64,000 bases of DNA, from NCBI GenBank assembly GCA_019009955.1, contig CM032228.1:204395001-204459000 (forward strand). Direction: 5' to 3'. The translations under genes were made by a program, and so were the position numbers. Source of the DNA: Riptortus pedestris. Its lineage: Eukaryota > Arthropoda > Insecta > Hemiptera > Alydidae. Within the stretch, counting starts at the first letter, position 1. The number at the start of each line of letters is the position of its first letter. Of the stretch, positions 11,464 to 21,990 are shown one piece after another. A model generated the notes under the pieces. The model worked only from the letters and a program-made list of their open reading frames with translations. It was not told where the DNA came from and did not search any database.

Positions 11464-12060
11464 TTAGCAGACATTCCTTAAGGGAAATCAGCTATGGAGG
11501 TCGTCCTCATGACGCGATTTTCGAAAAATCTCCTGAAATATCCATCGATCCTACGCAGGAAATCTGATAACGCTTTAGCGGTCGCAATTTTTGTTGTAAC
11601 ATTACCAAACTTTACATTTAATCCTTTTATATAAAAATAATCAAGTTTTATCAAAAATACATCAAATTCGTTAATGATAGAAATCGGACTAGTGGGAGGG
11701 GGAAGGGGGTTAATAGGAGAGAAATTTCGAAAATTCTAAATGTCTCCGTTATTATACGTCTAATTTAATACTTGTATAGCACCAATCTTATTACAAATTG
11801 AATGCACTATAAATGTTGTTATACATATTTATTCTCTATCTTGAATATAACCGAAATGTTTGCATTTCTTAGTTTTCAGTTTTCTACAAATCCCCACTCC
11901 TACTCATATAACATAAACGATACTCTTTTATATAATAAACCACCTTATTCCAAGCTTAAATACCAAATATTGATTTCAAGAGACCTTTATTAGATACATG
12001 CAAATACGTTCTGTTGATCGCCCCCCCCCCCCCTCCTACTAAAATGATTACTATAATTTG
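11464..12060 (+). mobile_element. Helentron-like (HINE) copy, 3' end missing
   Basis: Starts with TTAGCAGACATTCCTTAAGGG and the AAATCAGCTATGGAGGTCGT block, followed by the conserved CCATCGATCCTAC, GCGGTCGCAATTTTTGTTG, GAAATCGGACTAGTGGGAGG, ATCTCCGTTATTATACGTC and CTATCTTGAATATAACCG blocks and a C-run at 12021. The (TA)n is lost and the 3' subterminal repeat and hairpin are not found. Confidence 0.72.
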
Positions 12061-12229
12061 AGTGATTGAGATAAAAATTATTCTTATTTATTATAAATTA
12101 GAGTATTAGGTATAGTTAATAGTTTTAAATAAAATTATTGTGTTATAATCAGATATATTTCAGTAACTGTTAGTCTTTCCGGTGAAGAATATTTCTAACT
12201 ATCTGTTCAGATCTGAGAAGTTGGCAGAC

Positions 12230-13330
12230 CTGTTTGTTTTACAATTTAGAGGTTTTCCTTATTTTCGTTCAAAATTTCTTTTGCTTTTCTTTGAATTGCA
12301 GTTTTAATTTCTTCATATTTTAATGCTCCTAGGTTCCATTTTTTAGAATATACTTTATTATATTTTTTCAATCTAATTCTGCATTTATCAATTACTAATT
12401 GATGGTCACTATCTACTTCTGCTCCTGAATAACTATAGCTTTATTTTATTTGATTACTGTATCCTTGTTTAGCTAGAATGTAATCAATTTGAAATCGCTT
12501 TTTATCAGTCATTCGGGTCCAAGTGTGTCTTCTTTTTGGAACATCTAAAACGTATTTATCACGAAATCATTCTCCTTGCAGACCTTCGCCTATTACAGCA
12601 TTAAAATCACACATAATTACAGCATTGCCTTTTGTTGAGGTCATAGTAGTAATTCTTCTATTTGATCATATACTAGTTAGAATTCTCATCTTGATGTAGG
12701 TAAATTAACTTGTATTACATCTAAATTACCAGGGTTACAACTTATCTTAATCATCAGCAGCCGATCAGTTACCTGGTAGACGTTTAGGAGTTTGCCTGAT
12801 ACTTTCTTATTTAAAATTAAAGCGACACCATTCATACTTATCTTGCCTCCGCTGCAGATCACCTTGAAGACATCTGGACAGAGCTTACCCTTCTTATTAC
12901 GCCAACGAGTCTCCCATACAAATGTATATACTAAACTTTTAATCTGCTCTTTTACCTCTTCTAACTTACCGACTTGCCACAGGCTCCAGGATCCGATGTT
13001 GATCTCACTGCAGGGTTTTCCCATGATGAAGACCGGTGAAGCCTCAAGACTCCTCCAGCCGGACCTTGATACCCGAATCCCATGGTCGATAAATTCATCA
13101 TTATTACTTGGAACTTCCAGGGTGCTAATAAAGGAGTAAATACGGGCAGTGGTTTCCGTTGCCTTCTGTCCTAGTCAGTGTTGCAAAATTTAGCCATTGT
13201 GCCTCAGGTACAGACACTACCCCAGTTAGCCCAAGGGTTCCTGTATCATTCCTACAAGCCAACATCCCTGATCCAAGGCAGGTCGACACAACGTTGCCCA
13301 AGGATCACCACCCAATTTTCCAAGTTCACC
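12230..13330 (-). pseudogene. Non-LTR retrotransposon 5' region: apurinic-endonuclease domain (RTE-like), truncated
   Basis: On the minus strand a 112-codon open frame (13024-12686) contains NIGSWSLWQVGKLEEVKEQ, then KGNAVIMCDFNAVIGEG-type sequence further on (near 12610-12570), RFQIDYILAKQ (near 12510-12480) and AEVDSDHQL (near 12420-12395). These are, in order, the start, the GDFN-like, the QIDYI and the SDH motifs of LINE apurinic/apyrimidinic endonucleases. The frame is broken after 12686. No reverse transcriptase follows, so the element lacks its 3' two thirds. The GC-richer stretch 13025-13330 upstream probably belongs to the element's 5' leader. Retrotransposon relic, not a host gene; host annotations often mislabel such frames as craniofacial development protein 2-like. 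Confidence 0.75.
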
Positions 13331-13563
13331 AATCAATTCTGGCTCTGATGTATGTTTATTTGTATGCTTTTTACGACTAAACTACTGAACCTAATTTTAC
13401 GAAAATTGGTATGATGGCTAACCCAACTTAGACTTTAGACTATAGGAGTGGGAGTTGTTTATTTAAACAAACTTTTGCTATATGCACCATATAATGAATT
13501 ATAAACAAGATATGTGCCAAAAGAATAGTAGGAGTAATTAGCGGAACAACCGACTACCGCACA

Positions 13564-14120
13564 AACGACTGAACTTGTAGTTACGTAAACTAAGCAGATT
13601 TCCCACGTGCTGGCATAATATACATGTGATCTGATCTCACCACATATACTTTATTTCTCTATGTTCAACGCCGATTAGTAGAAGAGGGTGTGGAGGGGGG
13701 GGGTTAACGAATGCTGGAAACAATAAAATACTAATAACTCCCTTAATACTTAAGTGAAGTAACCTACACAGAACAACAATTGTTGAGCATCAATAGATAA
13801 ACAAGATTGGTTCTATATCATTTTAAGATCCGGCGGATTATAAGAGAGATATTTAGAATTTTCGATTGCCATACCCCCCCCCACCCGTGAACTCCCCATT
13901 ATTCCAAGTCCGATTACCGCCAATAACAAATATGATGATGTTAGAGCTAGCAAAAGCTCCTAATAGATCATATGATACATAACATTTTTAGGGACGTACT
14001 GTAGTGGGAGAGCAGAAAATCGTGACATTTCGTTTCCTATTCTTTTTTCCGCAAATACCTGACGTAAGTTTTTTATATTTTCATCTAGAGTAAGATGTGG
14101 CGTATTTTTGTGTTGTGTAC
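13564..14120 (-). mobile_element. Helentron-like (HINE) copy with 3' end, 5' end missing
   Basis: The plus strand shows ACGTAAACTAAGCAGATTTC then CCACGTGCTGGCATAATA and CTGATCTCACCACATATACT, the minus-strand reading of the 3' end, followed by the G-rich tract at 13693, the module AAGATTGGTTCTATATCATT with GATCCGGCGGATTATAA, a C-run at 13876 and CCAATAACAAATATGATG. It then diverges into a block shared only with the copy at 15326-15855 and with 27655-27790. Confidence 0.72.
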
Positions 14121-14780
14121 GACAACCAACTCTCTTAAAACAGACTACAGAATGATAATTTTTTTTTTGTGACTACATAAACATTACCTGTTTGTCTGCT
14201 TTTACAGTGATAAAACTCCTTCAATGTGACAGAATTTGACCCTATATTTTAATAATGTTTTAAGTTAGAAAGGATGGTAATTAGTATTTTTCGTGTCTGT
14301 TCAGCAACCTGACAACAGTATGAGAATTTTTCAGGTCACTAGATGACAACCTTCTTCAGGGGTGGAGTTTTGGAGATTTTATCTAGCTAGGTACTGTAGT
14401 AATAAGAAGGAGCAATGATCTGATTTCACAGCCAAATCACGTGCATGTGCTTGTATATAAAAATAAAATTGAAGCCAATTTCAAGATTTAAAGTTATAAT
14501 AATTAAGGGAATATGTATAATGTATGGGAGGAAAAATCTTATTGGAAAACCCCTTCTTACATTTATGTAACAATGATGGTGTAAATGAATAGAATGAAAC
14601 TGCAACTAGTAAATTCCCCATTTACATTTCTATGGTTATATTTATACAGCGCTTACATCCATTTATTTGCATATTTACTATGAAACTCGAGGTCACATTG
14701 GTATGCGTTCGCCGGTTTACTTAAGTTCCATGTGAAATAGTGAATTGTAAATATTTCAGTTCCCAGAATGTCAAGTGTTG
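14121..14780. other. No gene recognised
   Basis: AT-rich DNA without recognised element or coding motif. Confidence 0.5.
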
Positions 14781-14789
14781 TTGTTTTGA

Positions 14790-15015
14790 GAAATCGTGTA
14801 CAAATTTGTACAACAGGCTCATACTGCAAATAGGATATGTTGACGATGTTTTGATCACTGGTAAAAATATCGCGATACGGAAAAGACGTGCTGGGAAAGA
14901 GGTCACATGATCAACGCAACATCGAGGAGATAAATGTGTAGACGAACCCAAGAGACCCTTGGTGGGAGGTAACCAAAATCCATGTTGTGCCCCTTTCAAG
15001 TATTTAGGGGCATAG
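14790..15015 (+). pseudogene. LINE reverse-transcriptase fragment (YVDD box), degenerate
   Basis: A plus-strand reading gives QIGYVDDVLITGKNIAIRK at about 14827-14885, which matches the catalytic Y-x-DD box and the following segment of RTE-like LINE reverse transcriptases, and about 110 bases later FKYLGA-stop (near 14994-15014), matching the conserved FKYLG motif of the same proteins. The interval between needs frame changes. A minus-strand 92-codon frame over the same interval is a shadow. Only this small part of the polymerase is left. Confidence 0.5.
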
Positions 15016-15325
15016 TAGGGGAAAACAGCAGTTTGGAATCAGATATAAAATACACGTGATGATGGTTGCCTCTACTTTAAAATAATGCGAGGAAGGGTAA
15101 TGTGTTGAAAACAAATCACCTGACCTACTGTTAATTATGGCAATGAAATGTTGGTCCCTACCAAGGTATGCAAAAAAACCCACACCTATTCTGATAGAAA
15201 GGGGACTAAGCTATTTCGAGTACATAGTTTTAAATATCAATACTGATGCATAATACGTAGTAAATCTAAGATAATTTTCATTATTATGACAGACTGCGGA
15301 GATTAGATCAAAAAGAGAGAATGGA

Positions 15326-15855
15326 TATGAGTAACTTGTGGTTGCGTGAACTAAGCAGATTTCACACGTTCTGGTATAACACATGTGATCTGATCTCACC
15401 ACATATTCTTTATTCCTTCATGTTAAAAACCGATTAGTACAAGAGGATAGGGGGAGGGGAGGGGTTTATGAATGCTGGAATAAAGAAAATACTAACTCCT
15501 TTAATACTTGAGAAAAGTAAACTGTAGAAAATCAATAGTTCAACAAGATTGGTTCTACAACATTTTAAGATCCGGCGGATTATAACCAAGATATTTAGAA
15601 TTTTCGATTCCCCCGCCCCCCAGCCCTAAACCCTCCACTATTCTAAATCCGACTTCAGCCAATAACGAATATGGTGATGTGTGGGTTAGCATTAGCTCCT
15701 CGTAGATCATAAGATACATTAACATTTGTTGGGACGAACAGTAGTAGGAGAGTGGAAAAATCGAGATATTTCGTTTCCTATTCTTTTTACTGCAAATAAC
15801 TGCCATAACTTTTTTATATATACATTAGAGTAAGACATGGCGTATTTTTGGGGAA
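15326..15855 (-). mobile_element. Helentron-like (HINE) copy, same subfamily as 13564-14120
   Basis: It has the 3' end (GTGAACTAAGCAGATTTCAC and CTGATCTCACCACATATTCT), the G-rich tract at 15449, the GATCCGGCGGATTATAA module, a C-run at 15613 and the same downstream block up to GGCGTATTTTTG as the copy 1.8 kb away. Both stop at the same place, so the two copies define a subfamily or derive from one duplication. Confidence 0.72.
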
Positions 15856-18244
15856 TTCGGTCAAAATAATGAGCAAAAGGATGAGGAAGTATGGCAGCAG
15901 AAGACAGCGATGTCTGGACGTCCTGCGATCAGAAGCAAATAGTACAGAATTAGGGGATTATCATAATGTTCTAATAAGGTACTTTAAGTACTAGATCTGG
16001 GGGCTTGAATGGGATAAGAGTTCCCAAACAGTTGTAAATGTTTTTTGTATTATCGCCTTATGAATTTGTAGCAATTTTGTTCCAGTGTTTTGATCTTTAA
16101 CTGTGAAAGCTATGCTACCAGTCAGTTCCAATTAATTTCTACTTCACATGATGATCTCCGAGAGAGAGAGAGCCGTTACTGAAGAAAAAATATGGAATAG
16201 TGAAGGCATTTAGCATTTTTAGGATAAACGTTGGTTGTGAATAGATCCTTGGACTTATTGATTTTTGATGTCACGAGACTTGAATCCGGAAATACGTATT
16301 TGAAATGGAATTCGAAAAGTGATGCCTACCATAAAGTTATGGTGGTAGGTGCATTGTACCTAAGAGTAAATGGCGGTTGTGTAACACCACTTACCATATC
16401 ACCATATAATAGTGAGTAGTGACTGTGACATATAATGAGAATCAGCTGTTTTGGAGCGATGGAAGCCTAAATATGGGTAGAGAGTTAAGGTATGGATGTA
16501 GAAGGGAGGTGAAGCCAGGAATTAGGTCAGCCTCTCTGACACAACCCTAACTTTGTTCCCTGTATATATTAACACGCTCTCTTTGTCTATGCCCTTTTTG
16601 TCAAAGTATCAGTTTATCCCAACTAGGAAACCAAAACTTCTTCAATTTCATAAAGTGGCTTTAACCGCGTCTATATAAGCCCCGTAAGAGGCTTAAGGTA
16701 ACTTTCGCACGAGACAGATATAGCGGACAGTTTATTAAATAATTTATTCAATCCCTTTGAAAGTTCTTGCCAGTCTTTTTCTGCCTTAGTAAGTCGGTTG
16801 TATGTGCAGGCTAAGCCCAACCGTTCTTGAAAGAACTAAATGTCCTGATTTTGATACAACGCGAAAGTCCTTCTCGTAGGGGTTGAGTTACTGTTATGAC
16901 ACAAAGATTACTTCTTCTCAGATCGAATACCTATCCCTTCTCTTAAACGTAAATTAAAATTTAAGCTGTCAATGTGATATAAGTGAAAATCTCATGAATG
17001 AGAATAGTGGTTTACAAGGCGATAGAAAAAATAGGAATAACTTCGTGAAAAGGCAAAATACGATATATAGAACAAAATAATTGTACGGAATAACGTAACC
17101 CATAAGATTGGCTAAATACCTAACATATTGCGATGCATAATAAAAATGTCACATTAACATATTGAAATTGATCTGTTTTCCTTTACCTTTGGATTAGTAA
17201 AATGTTTTGTTAACTCGAATCATGATGGGTAGTCATAATTGCTGGAAAAATGTGGTAACGTTCTGTCACTAACTAATAACAAAAGTGAAGGACGGGATGT
17301 AAGTGAACTTTAGTTCCAATGTTTAGAAGCCCGTTCCTCAGTAGTCTGCATAAACAAGATAATGTTAGGCATTATCTAAACGTGTGTGTAGACTACAACT
17401 TTAACTCAAGTTTATTGTGTCTCTCAAGCATGATGTCCGTTATTGTGAAGTGGCGAAAACGCTTTAGTTTAAGCTGTAACACTCCATGATGCATTTCAGG
17501 TCAAAATCTACGCGAATAATGGTAAGAGATAATATTTCTTGAGAAAACTCACATTTTATACTAATTTTAAGTTAATCGGAATGTTAATTTGTATATTAGA
17601 AGATTGTGTGTGTACATAAATAAGTATTATTAGTGGAATAATGTCTCTCTTACAATGAAGAGAAATGACAAAAGTGCATGAAAAGTTTTTGGCAACGCAA
17701 TTATATATAATTTGATTGGCTCTTGAATTAGGGATTGTTACAAAACGCTCGAAGAAATGGTAGAATGTTAAACTTACAGTATGGTGACTAAAGGATAACC
17801 TATATTTCTAGAGAAGGAGGGTGCGAGATGAGGGGAAGGGAGAATGTAAAGTGAAAGTCAACAATCTAGGATACTTGTACTGCGTAGCGCCCCCCCCCAT
17901 CCTTGCAATTGCTTTGTTGTTGCATTTACAGGCTAGACCTGATCGTTCTTCCCGAGAAAAGGGGCCCTCATATACCTGGTAATGAACAAGGGAAGGAAGA
18001 GGTTCAATCTTAGAGGCTGGGGATGCTTTTGTCTTCTGCGTGAGACCAGCCAACAATAAAGGCAACGGACAGAGTGGTGAAAATTCCATAGAATGCAAAA
18101 ACAACTAAAGACCCACCACTCCTTTGTCCGCTAGCAGCATAAGCTGACCACTGAAGGGCTTGTACGAGTATGAAAAATCTGCTAAAAGTTCGTCACCCAG
18201 GAGCGCAAATCGGAAATAAAAATCAAGTAGTTCATATCTCATTT
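15856..18244. other. No gene recognised; one diverged repeat at 17940-18135
   Basis: Mixed sequence. A TATATAAG motif near 16672 sits in a GC-richer stretch with no gene following. Frames at 16231-16419 (plus) and 17808-18104 (minus) have no family features. Confidence 0.45.
17940..18135 (+). repeat. Unclassified dispersed repeat, copy 1
   Basis: Shares colinear blocks with 53870-54105: GAACAAGGGAA, CTTCTGCRTnAGACCA, AATGAAGGCA-like, AAAATTCCA and CATAAGCTGAC/GCTTAAGCTGAC, with similar spacing. No coding frame is conserved between the two. Confidence 0.45.
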
Positions 18245-18260
18245 AATATACAAATAGAGG

Positions 18261-18304
<44 letters not shown>

Positions 18305-18530
18305 CAAAATTTAAATTTATAATAACGGTGGTTTTTGTATAATTTTTTGATCCAACGTATGATCCCACTGATTAACGATCTTGATCTTGAGTTTTGAATG
18401 AAAGGCTTATATATCGAGTTTGGTGAGGATCAAACAAAAATTGTGACAGCTAGAGCGGCAACAGACAAGTATATATAATATTGAACGGACCACTTTTACG
18501 TCATTTACTAAGTAGGATCAAGTAACATTT
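18245..18530 (-). mobile_element. Helentron-like (HINE) internal fragment with (TA)n
   Basis: A (TA)n run lies at 18266-18302. After it come family blocks in minus orientation: TTTTGATCCAACGTATGATC, TTAACGATCTTGATCTTGAG, CTTATATATCGAGTTTGGTG, AATTGTGACAGCTAGAGCGG, CAACAGACAAGTATATATAA and GAACGGACCACTTTTACGTC. No terminus survives. Confidence 0.65.
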
Positions 18531-18660
18531 GTGGACGTTCTTAAAAAATCGCTATATGAAAAGGGAACAAAAAATTAATTAATAATCCTTGAACAGACTC
18601 TTTAATATAGTGAATTGTTGAACAACTTGGTTAAACAGCGTTTGGAAATAATACATAAAT

Positions 18661-19022
18661 GAAGTTCGTAACGTAGGGGCTGCGTAAACTAAGCAGATTT
18701 CCCACGTGAAGTTTTATAATAGAGAAATCCGCATACTATTCATGATAGAGAATAAATTAATGTAACAATATTTATAGTACATTTAATTCGCAATTAGATT
18801 GTTCTTTACAAGTTTTAGATCCGACGTATATTAACAGAGATATTTCGAATTTTCGGAAATCCCTCCTCTTAACCCTCCTCCCACTAGTCCGATTTCAGCC
18901 TTTAACGAAATAGATCTTTCTTTTCTGGAGAGGATTGATGGACATTTGAAGAAATGTTTCGAAAATTGTGTCATGAGTACGACCTCAATAGCCGATTTCC
19001 CTCGAGGGAAATTTGCTAAAAA
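18661..19022 (-). mobile_element. Helentron-like (HINE) short copy with both ends
   Basis: The plus strand starts with a decayed terminus and hairpin (GTAGGGGCTGCGTAAACTAA), then GCAGATTTCCCACGTG. It ends with the 5' terminus read in reverse (GCCGATTTCCCTCGAGGGAA, ATTTGCTAAAA). The inside is deleted: no microsatellite, one internal module only. It shows that both termini can be kept at about 360 bp. Confidence 0.75.
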
Positions 19023-19366
19023 TAATAAATTAAACAAAACAAGAATATATAAGTAAAAATTAAATTAAATGTTATATAGGAGTGGAAATAAAAACACCCA
19101 AAATACTATAATTTTGAATAAAAATGTAGTCTTAACCTGTTGGAGCATTATGGTAATGTATGGACCACAGTAATTCGTATGTGTTTGACTATTAGGTGAA
19201 CATTGCAGGCCAGACAAATTGGGGTTGTTTTTCTTTCTGTCAAATATGCGTTTGTCCCATTCGTAGTCGTGTAAGTATAACATCGTCTTTTCGTTTTATC
19301 TGTTCACTTGGTCATGCTTCAAGTATGTATTTAATTTCTGACAACTTGGGAAATGAGATGTGCCAG
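19023..19366. other. Spacer between two Helentron-like copies
   Basis: AT-rich, no recognised element. A 72-codon minus frame (19283-19065) has no family features. Confidence 0.5.
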
Positions 19367-19513
19367 TTTTAGCAGATTTCCCTTAAGGGAAATCAGCTAT
19401 TGAGGTCGTACTCATGACGCGAGTTTCGAAAAATTTCTTCAAATGTCCATCGATCCTACCTAGTAGATGACGAAAATGAGGTCCGTTCAAAACTGTATAT
19501 ATATATATATATA

Positions 19514-19572
<59 letters not shown>

Positions 19573-20249
19573 CTGTTACCGCTCTAGCGGTCCGGTCACA
19601 ATTTTTGTTTGATCGTTACGAAACTCGATATTTAACCGTTTTATGTAAAAAGACAGATCAAGTTCAATGGCTGAAATCGTACCAGAGGGAGGGGGGGGGT
19701 TTAGAGTGGGGGATTTTCGACAATTCGAAATATCTCCGTTATTATGCATCGGATTGAAAAATTGTATAGAACCAATCTTATTGCAAATTAAATTTACTAT
19801 AAATATTGTTATATACACTTATTCTCTATCTTGAATATTAACCGAGATATTTGCATTTTTATGAAGTCTGTGGTCGGATGTTGTTCGGGTTAGTTCGGCC
19901 GTTTTCGTAAGTCTCGGCTCTGGCGGAAGCTTCTAACCTAACCTGTTGTTTCTAACCTTACCTTACCTTCGTTACTTTGTGAGACTTATGCAAATACGTT
20001 CTGTTCATACGCCCCCCCCCCCTTCTTTAGTTCTTGGACTACTAAAATTTGAGTTATTAATATATAAATTATTCTTACAATTCAGAAGCCGTTTCAGTTA
20101 GGAGTTTATTAAAATTAACTGAAAGATTTCTCATTACCGTTTGTATTTACTTATGGTGGTGTTGTGTTACCAGTATGCAGATTTCTCTATTGCTAAACTT
20201 CACATAGGAAATCTGCTTAGTTTACGCAGTCGTTGCGTGACGGACTTTT
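19367..20249 (+). mobile_element. Helentron-like (HINE) full-length copy, subfamily A
   Basis: The 5' end is TTTTAGCAGATTTCCCTTAA followed by GGGAAATCAGC. A (TA)n tract lies at 19494-19567, the G-rich tract at 19685-19713 and the conserved ATCTCCGTTATTATGCATCG block after it. A subfamily-specific segment with CTAACCTAACCTG and CCTTACCTTACC follows, then a C-run at 20012. The 3' end is GGAAATCTGCTTAGTTTACG, hairpin (here CGCAGTCGTTGCG) and GACGGACTTTT. Order of subterminal inverted repeat, microsatellite, inverted repeat copy, hairpin and T-rich end matches DINE-1/Helentron-associated elements. No protein is encoded; the small frames here are by-products. Confidence 0.8.
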
Positions 20250-20589
20250 CTTTCCATTTATTGTGTATGTTACTTTTGGTTGTATTAAAGACGTCTTGAA
20301 TAGTCAAAGTTGACGTCGCAAGTCTTTCTTTGTGGCTTATTTTGCCTATTTGTCTACTAATGAACGCTGGTGATGGGTTTATTGACACGAAAGATATTAG
20401 CAATTTTATACAACATCCTATTGTGGCCAATGGTGCTATTATTACATCCTTCCAAGTTAACGATGCCTGATTTCTAGTAACACTTTCACCAGCCATGGCG
20501 TGTAGATCCATTGATTGACTACTTAAAGCAATGGAATCGTCTCGCTGTCCGGTTGCTTTATGCCACTCTGAATTCAGTCTATAAATCAT
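20200..20589 (-). CDS. Hypothetical 129-codon open frame, weak
   Basis: A minus-strand frame starting MIYRLNSEWHKATGQ. Its last 17 codons run into the 3' end of the Helentron-like copy at 19367-20249, so the original reading frame, if it was ever coding, did not end there. A short hydrophobic stretch (IIAPLATIGCCIKLLISFVSI) could be a membrane segment. I recognise no family. The 122-codon frame upstream (21053-20685) lies on the same strand 96 bases away with an in-between stretch full of stops. Both may be chance frames in the only 1-kb unique island between two mobile elements. Confidence 0.2.
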   Translation of the reverse strand: MIYRLNSEWHKATGQRDDSIALSSQSMDLHAMAGESVTRNQASLTWKDVIIAPLATIGCCIKLLISFVSINPSPAFISRQIGKISHKERLATSTLTIQDVFNTTKSNIHNKWKEKSVTQRLRKLSRFPM

Positions 20590-21243
20590 AAAGCTTTTCT
20601 CTTTTTCCGTTGGGATTTATCTCCTCATAAATGTGGTGAAAGTAGGAGGTGCCAAGCGTAATTTCATGAACGGAACTACTCAATTCAAGCGTATTCCACC
20701 CGAGGATTATTTATTGTGTGCATCGTGCAGAAATGTGAAATCCCCAACTGCAGACAGCTGCTGGGCTCAGCTAGACTAATTAGACACCTGTTCCTCCAGG
20801 TGTTATAAGACTTCTGTTCTGTTTGTAGTGTACAACTGGGTTTTCGACACGCTAATATCTTCTTCATAACTCCAGCTGCAAAATGTATCTTAACGACACA
20901 AGTAAAACAAGCCTTAGACCAATTTTTCTTTGAGTCATGATAGGTTGAATTTACTTTAATAATAATAATAAGTGTGCAGAAAGTAGCCAATGTTTGTGAA
21001 TCCTCAATTCTCTTGTTGTTAAAATTACTTTCTGAAAATTTTGAATAATTCATGTAGTCCTCTCTTCATCTATATACACAATAACTATCGTTTCCTATAA
21101 AAATAAAGAGATTATTTCATTTTCATATCATTAGTGGAAAAAATGTGATATAAATCTTTTCAGGTATCATTTTAATTCGAGGAAAATATGACGAGTTGTC
21201 GGATGGCGGAAGTAAATAGCTAACTTGTAGTTGACAGTGGAAA
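20250..21243. other. Unique island between two Helentron-like copies
   Basis: No repeat recognised. It contains the two minus-strand frames of 129 and 122 codons, neither with recognisable motifs. AT content is a little lower than in the flanks. Confidence 0.4.
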
Positions 21244-21990
21244 TGAAAAAAGTCCGTCACGCAGGGACTGCGTAAACTAAGCAGATTTCTCACGTTTGAT
21301 CTCATATCACAACATATTCCTTATTTCTATGTAAAACATAGATGAGCACGAGGGCGGTGACTCTTGAAGGCTGAAAACAAAACTGTAAGAATAACTCGCT
21401 GAATACTTGAGCTACGTAAAAATGAATAGCGCAACAATTGTAGGGCATCAATAGATTAACAATATTTTGTATTATCAAATTCCCCCCTCCCCCTCTAACC
21501 CCCTCTCCCTAATTTCAGGTCCGATTAACGGATATGATCTTTAGTGTTAACTGGAAAAGTTACATATCGAGTATGACATAGATCAAGTAAACATCTTCAA
21601 AACGAGAACGTAAAATCTTATTTGATGACGTCATCGCGAAACGAATTTGCTTGTATCTCGTATAATAAAGGTTTATTGTAAACAATATTTGGTACTTATT
21701 CTTACAATAAAGTGGTGATGATATACCAGCTTATTGTTAATATGACATGAGTAGGAGTGGAGGTTTACTGAACGCTGAAACTAAAAAACCCAAATATCTC
21801 ATGAGATTAGAATATCTCTAACCTATATAACATCATTTATAAGCAATTAAATTTACATTAACATTGGTTCTGTACAATTTTTCATTCCGACGTATAGCGA
21901 CGATATTTTGAATTTTCGAAATTCCTCCCCTCACTCCTTACCTCCTCTCCTACTGGCTTGATTTCAGCCATTAACGAACTCGAAATTGTA
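21244..21990 (-). mobile_element. Helentron-like (HINE) copy with two internal modules, 5' end missing
   Basis: Starts on the plus strand with AAGTCCGTCACGCAGGGACT and GCGTAAACTAAGCAGATTTC (3' terminus plus hairpin). Module 1 has the C-rich tract at 21481-21512; module 2, from about 21745, repeats the order GAGTAGGAGTGGAGGTTTAC, CAAATATCTC, TTAACATTGGTTCTGTACAA, CATTCCGACGTATAGCGACG, C-rich tract at 21927-21951 and GATTTCAGCCATTAACGAAC. The 5' end and microsatellite are absent. Confidence 0.75.

Noticed and set aside
14721..14999. 92-codon minus-strand frame
   Set aside because: The opposite strand carries the YVDD and FKYLG motifs of a LINE polymerase, which explains the open stretch.
19467..19757. 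96-codon frame with YIYIYI repeats
   Set aside because: It is the translation of the (TA)n microsatellite and its element flanks.
19928..19975. Telomere-like repeat (AACCTAACC)
   Set aside because: Only two adjacent units inside a Helentron-like element, with TACC variants in other copies; not a telomeric array.
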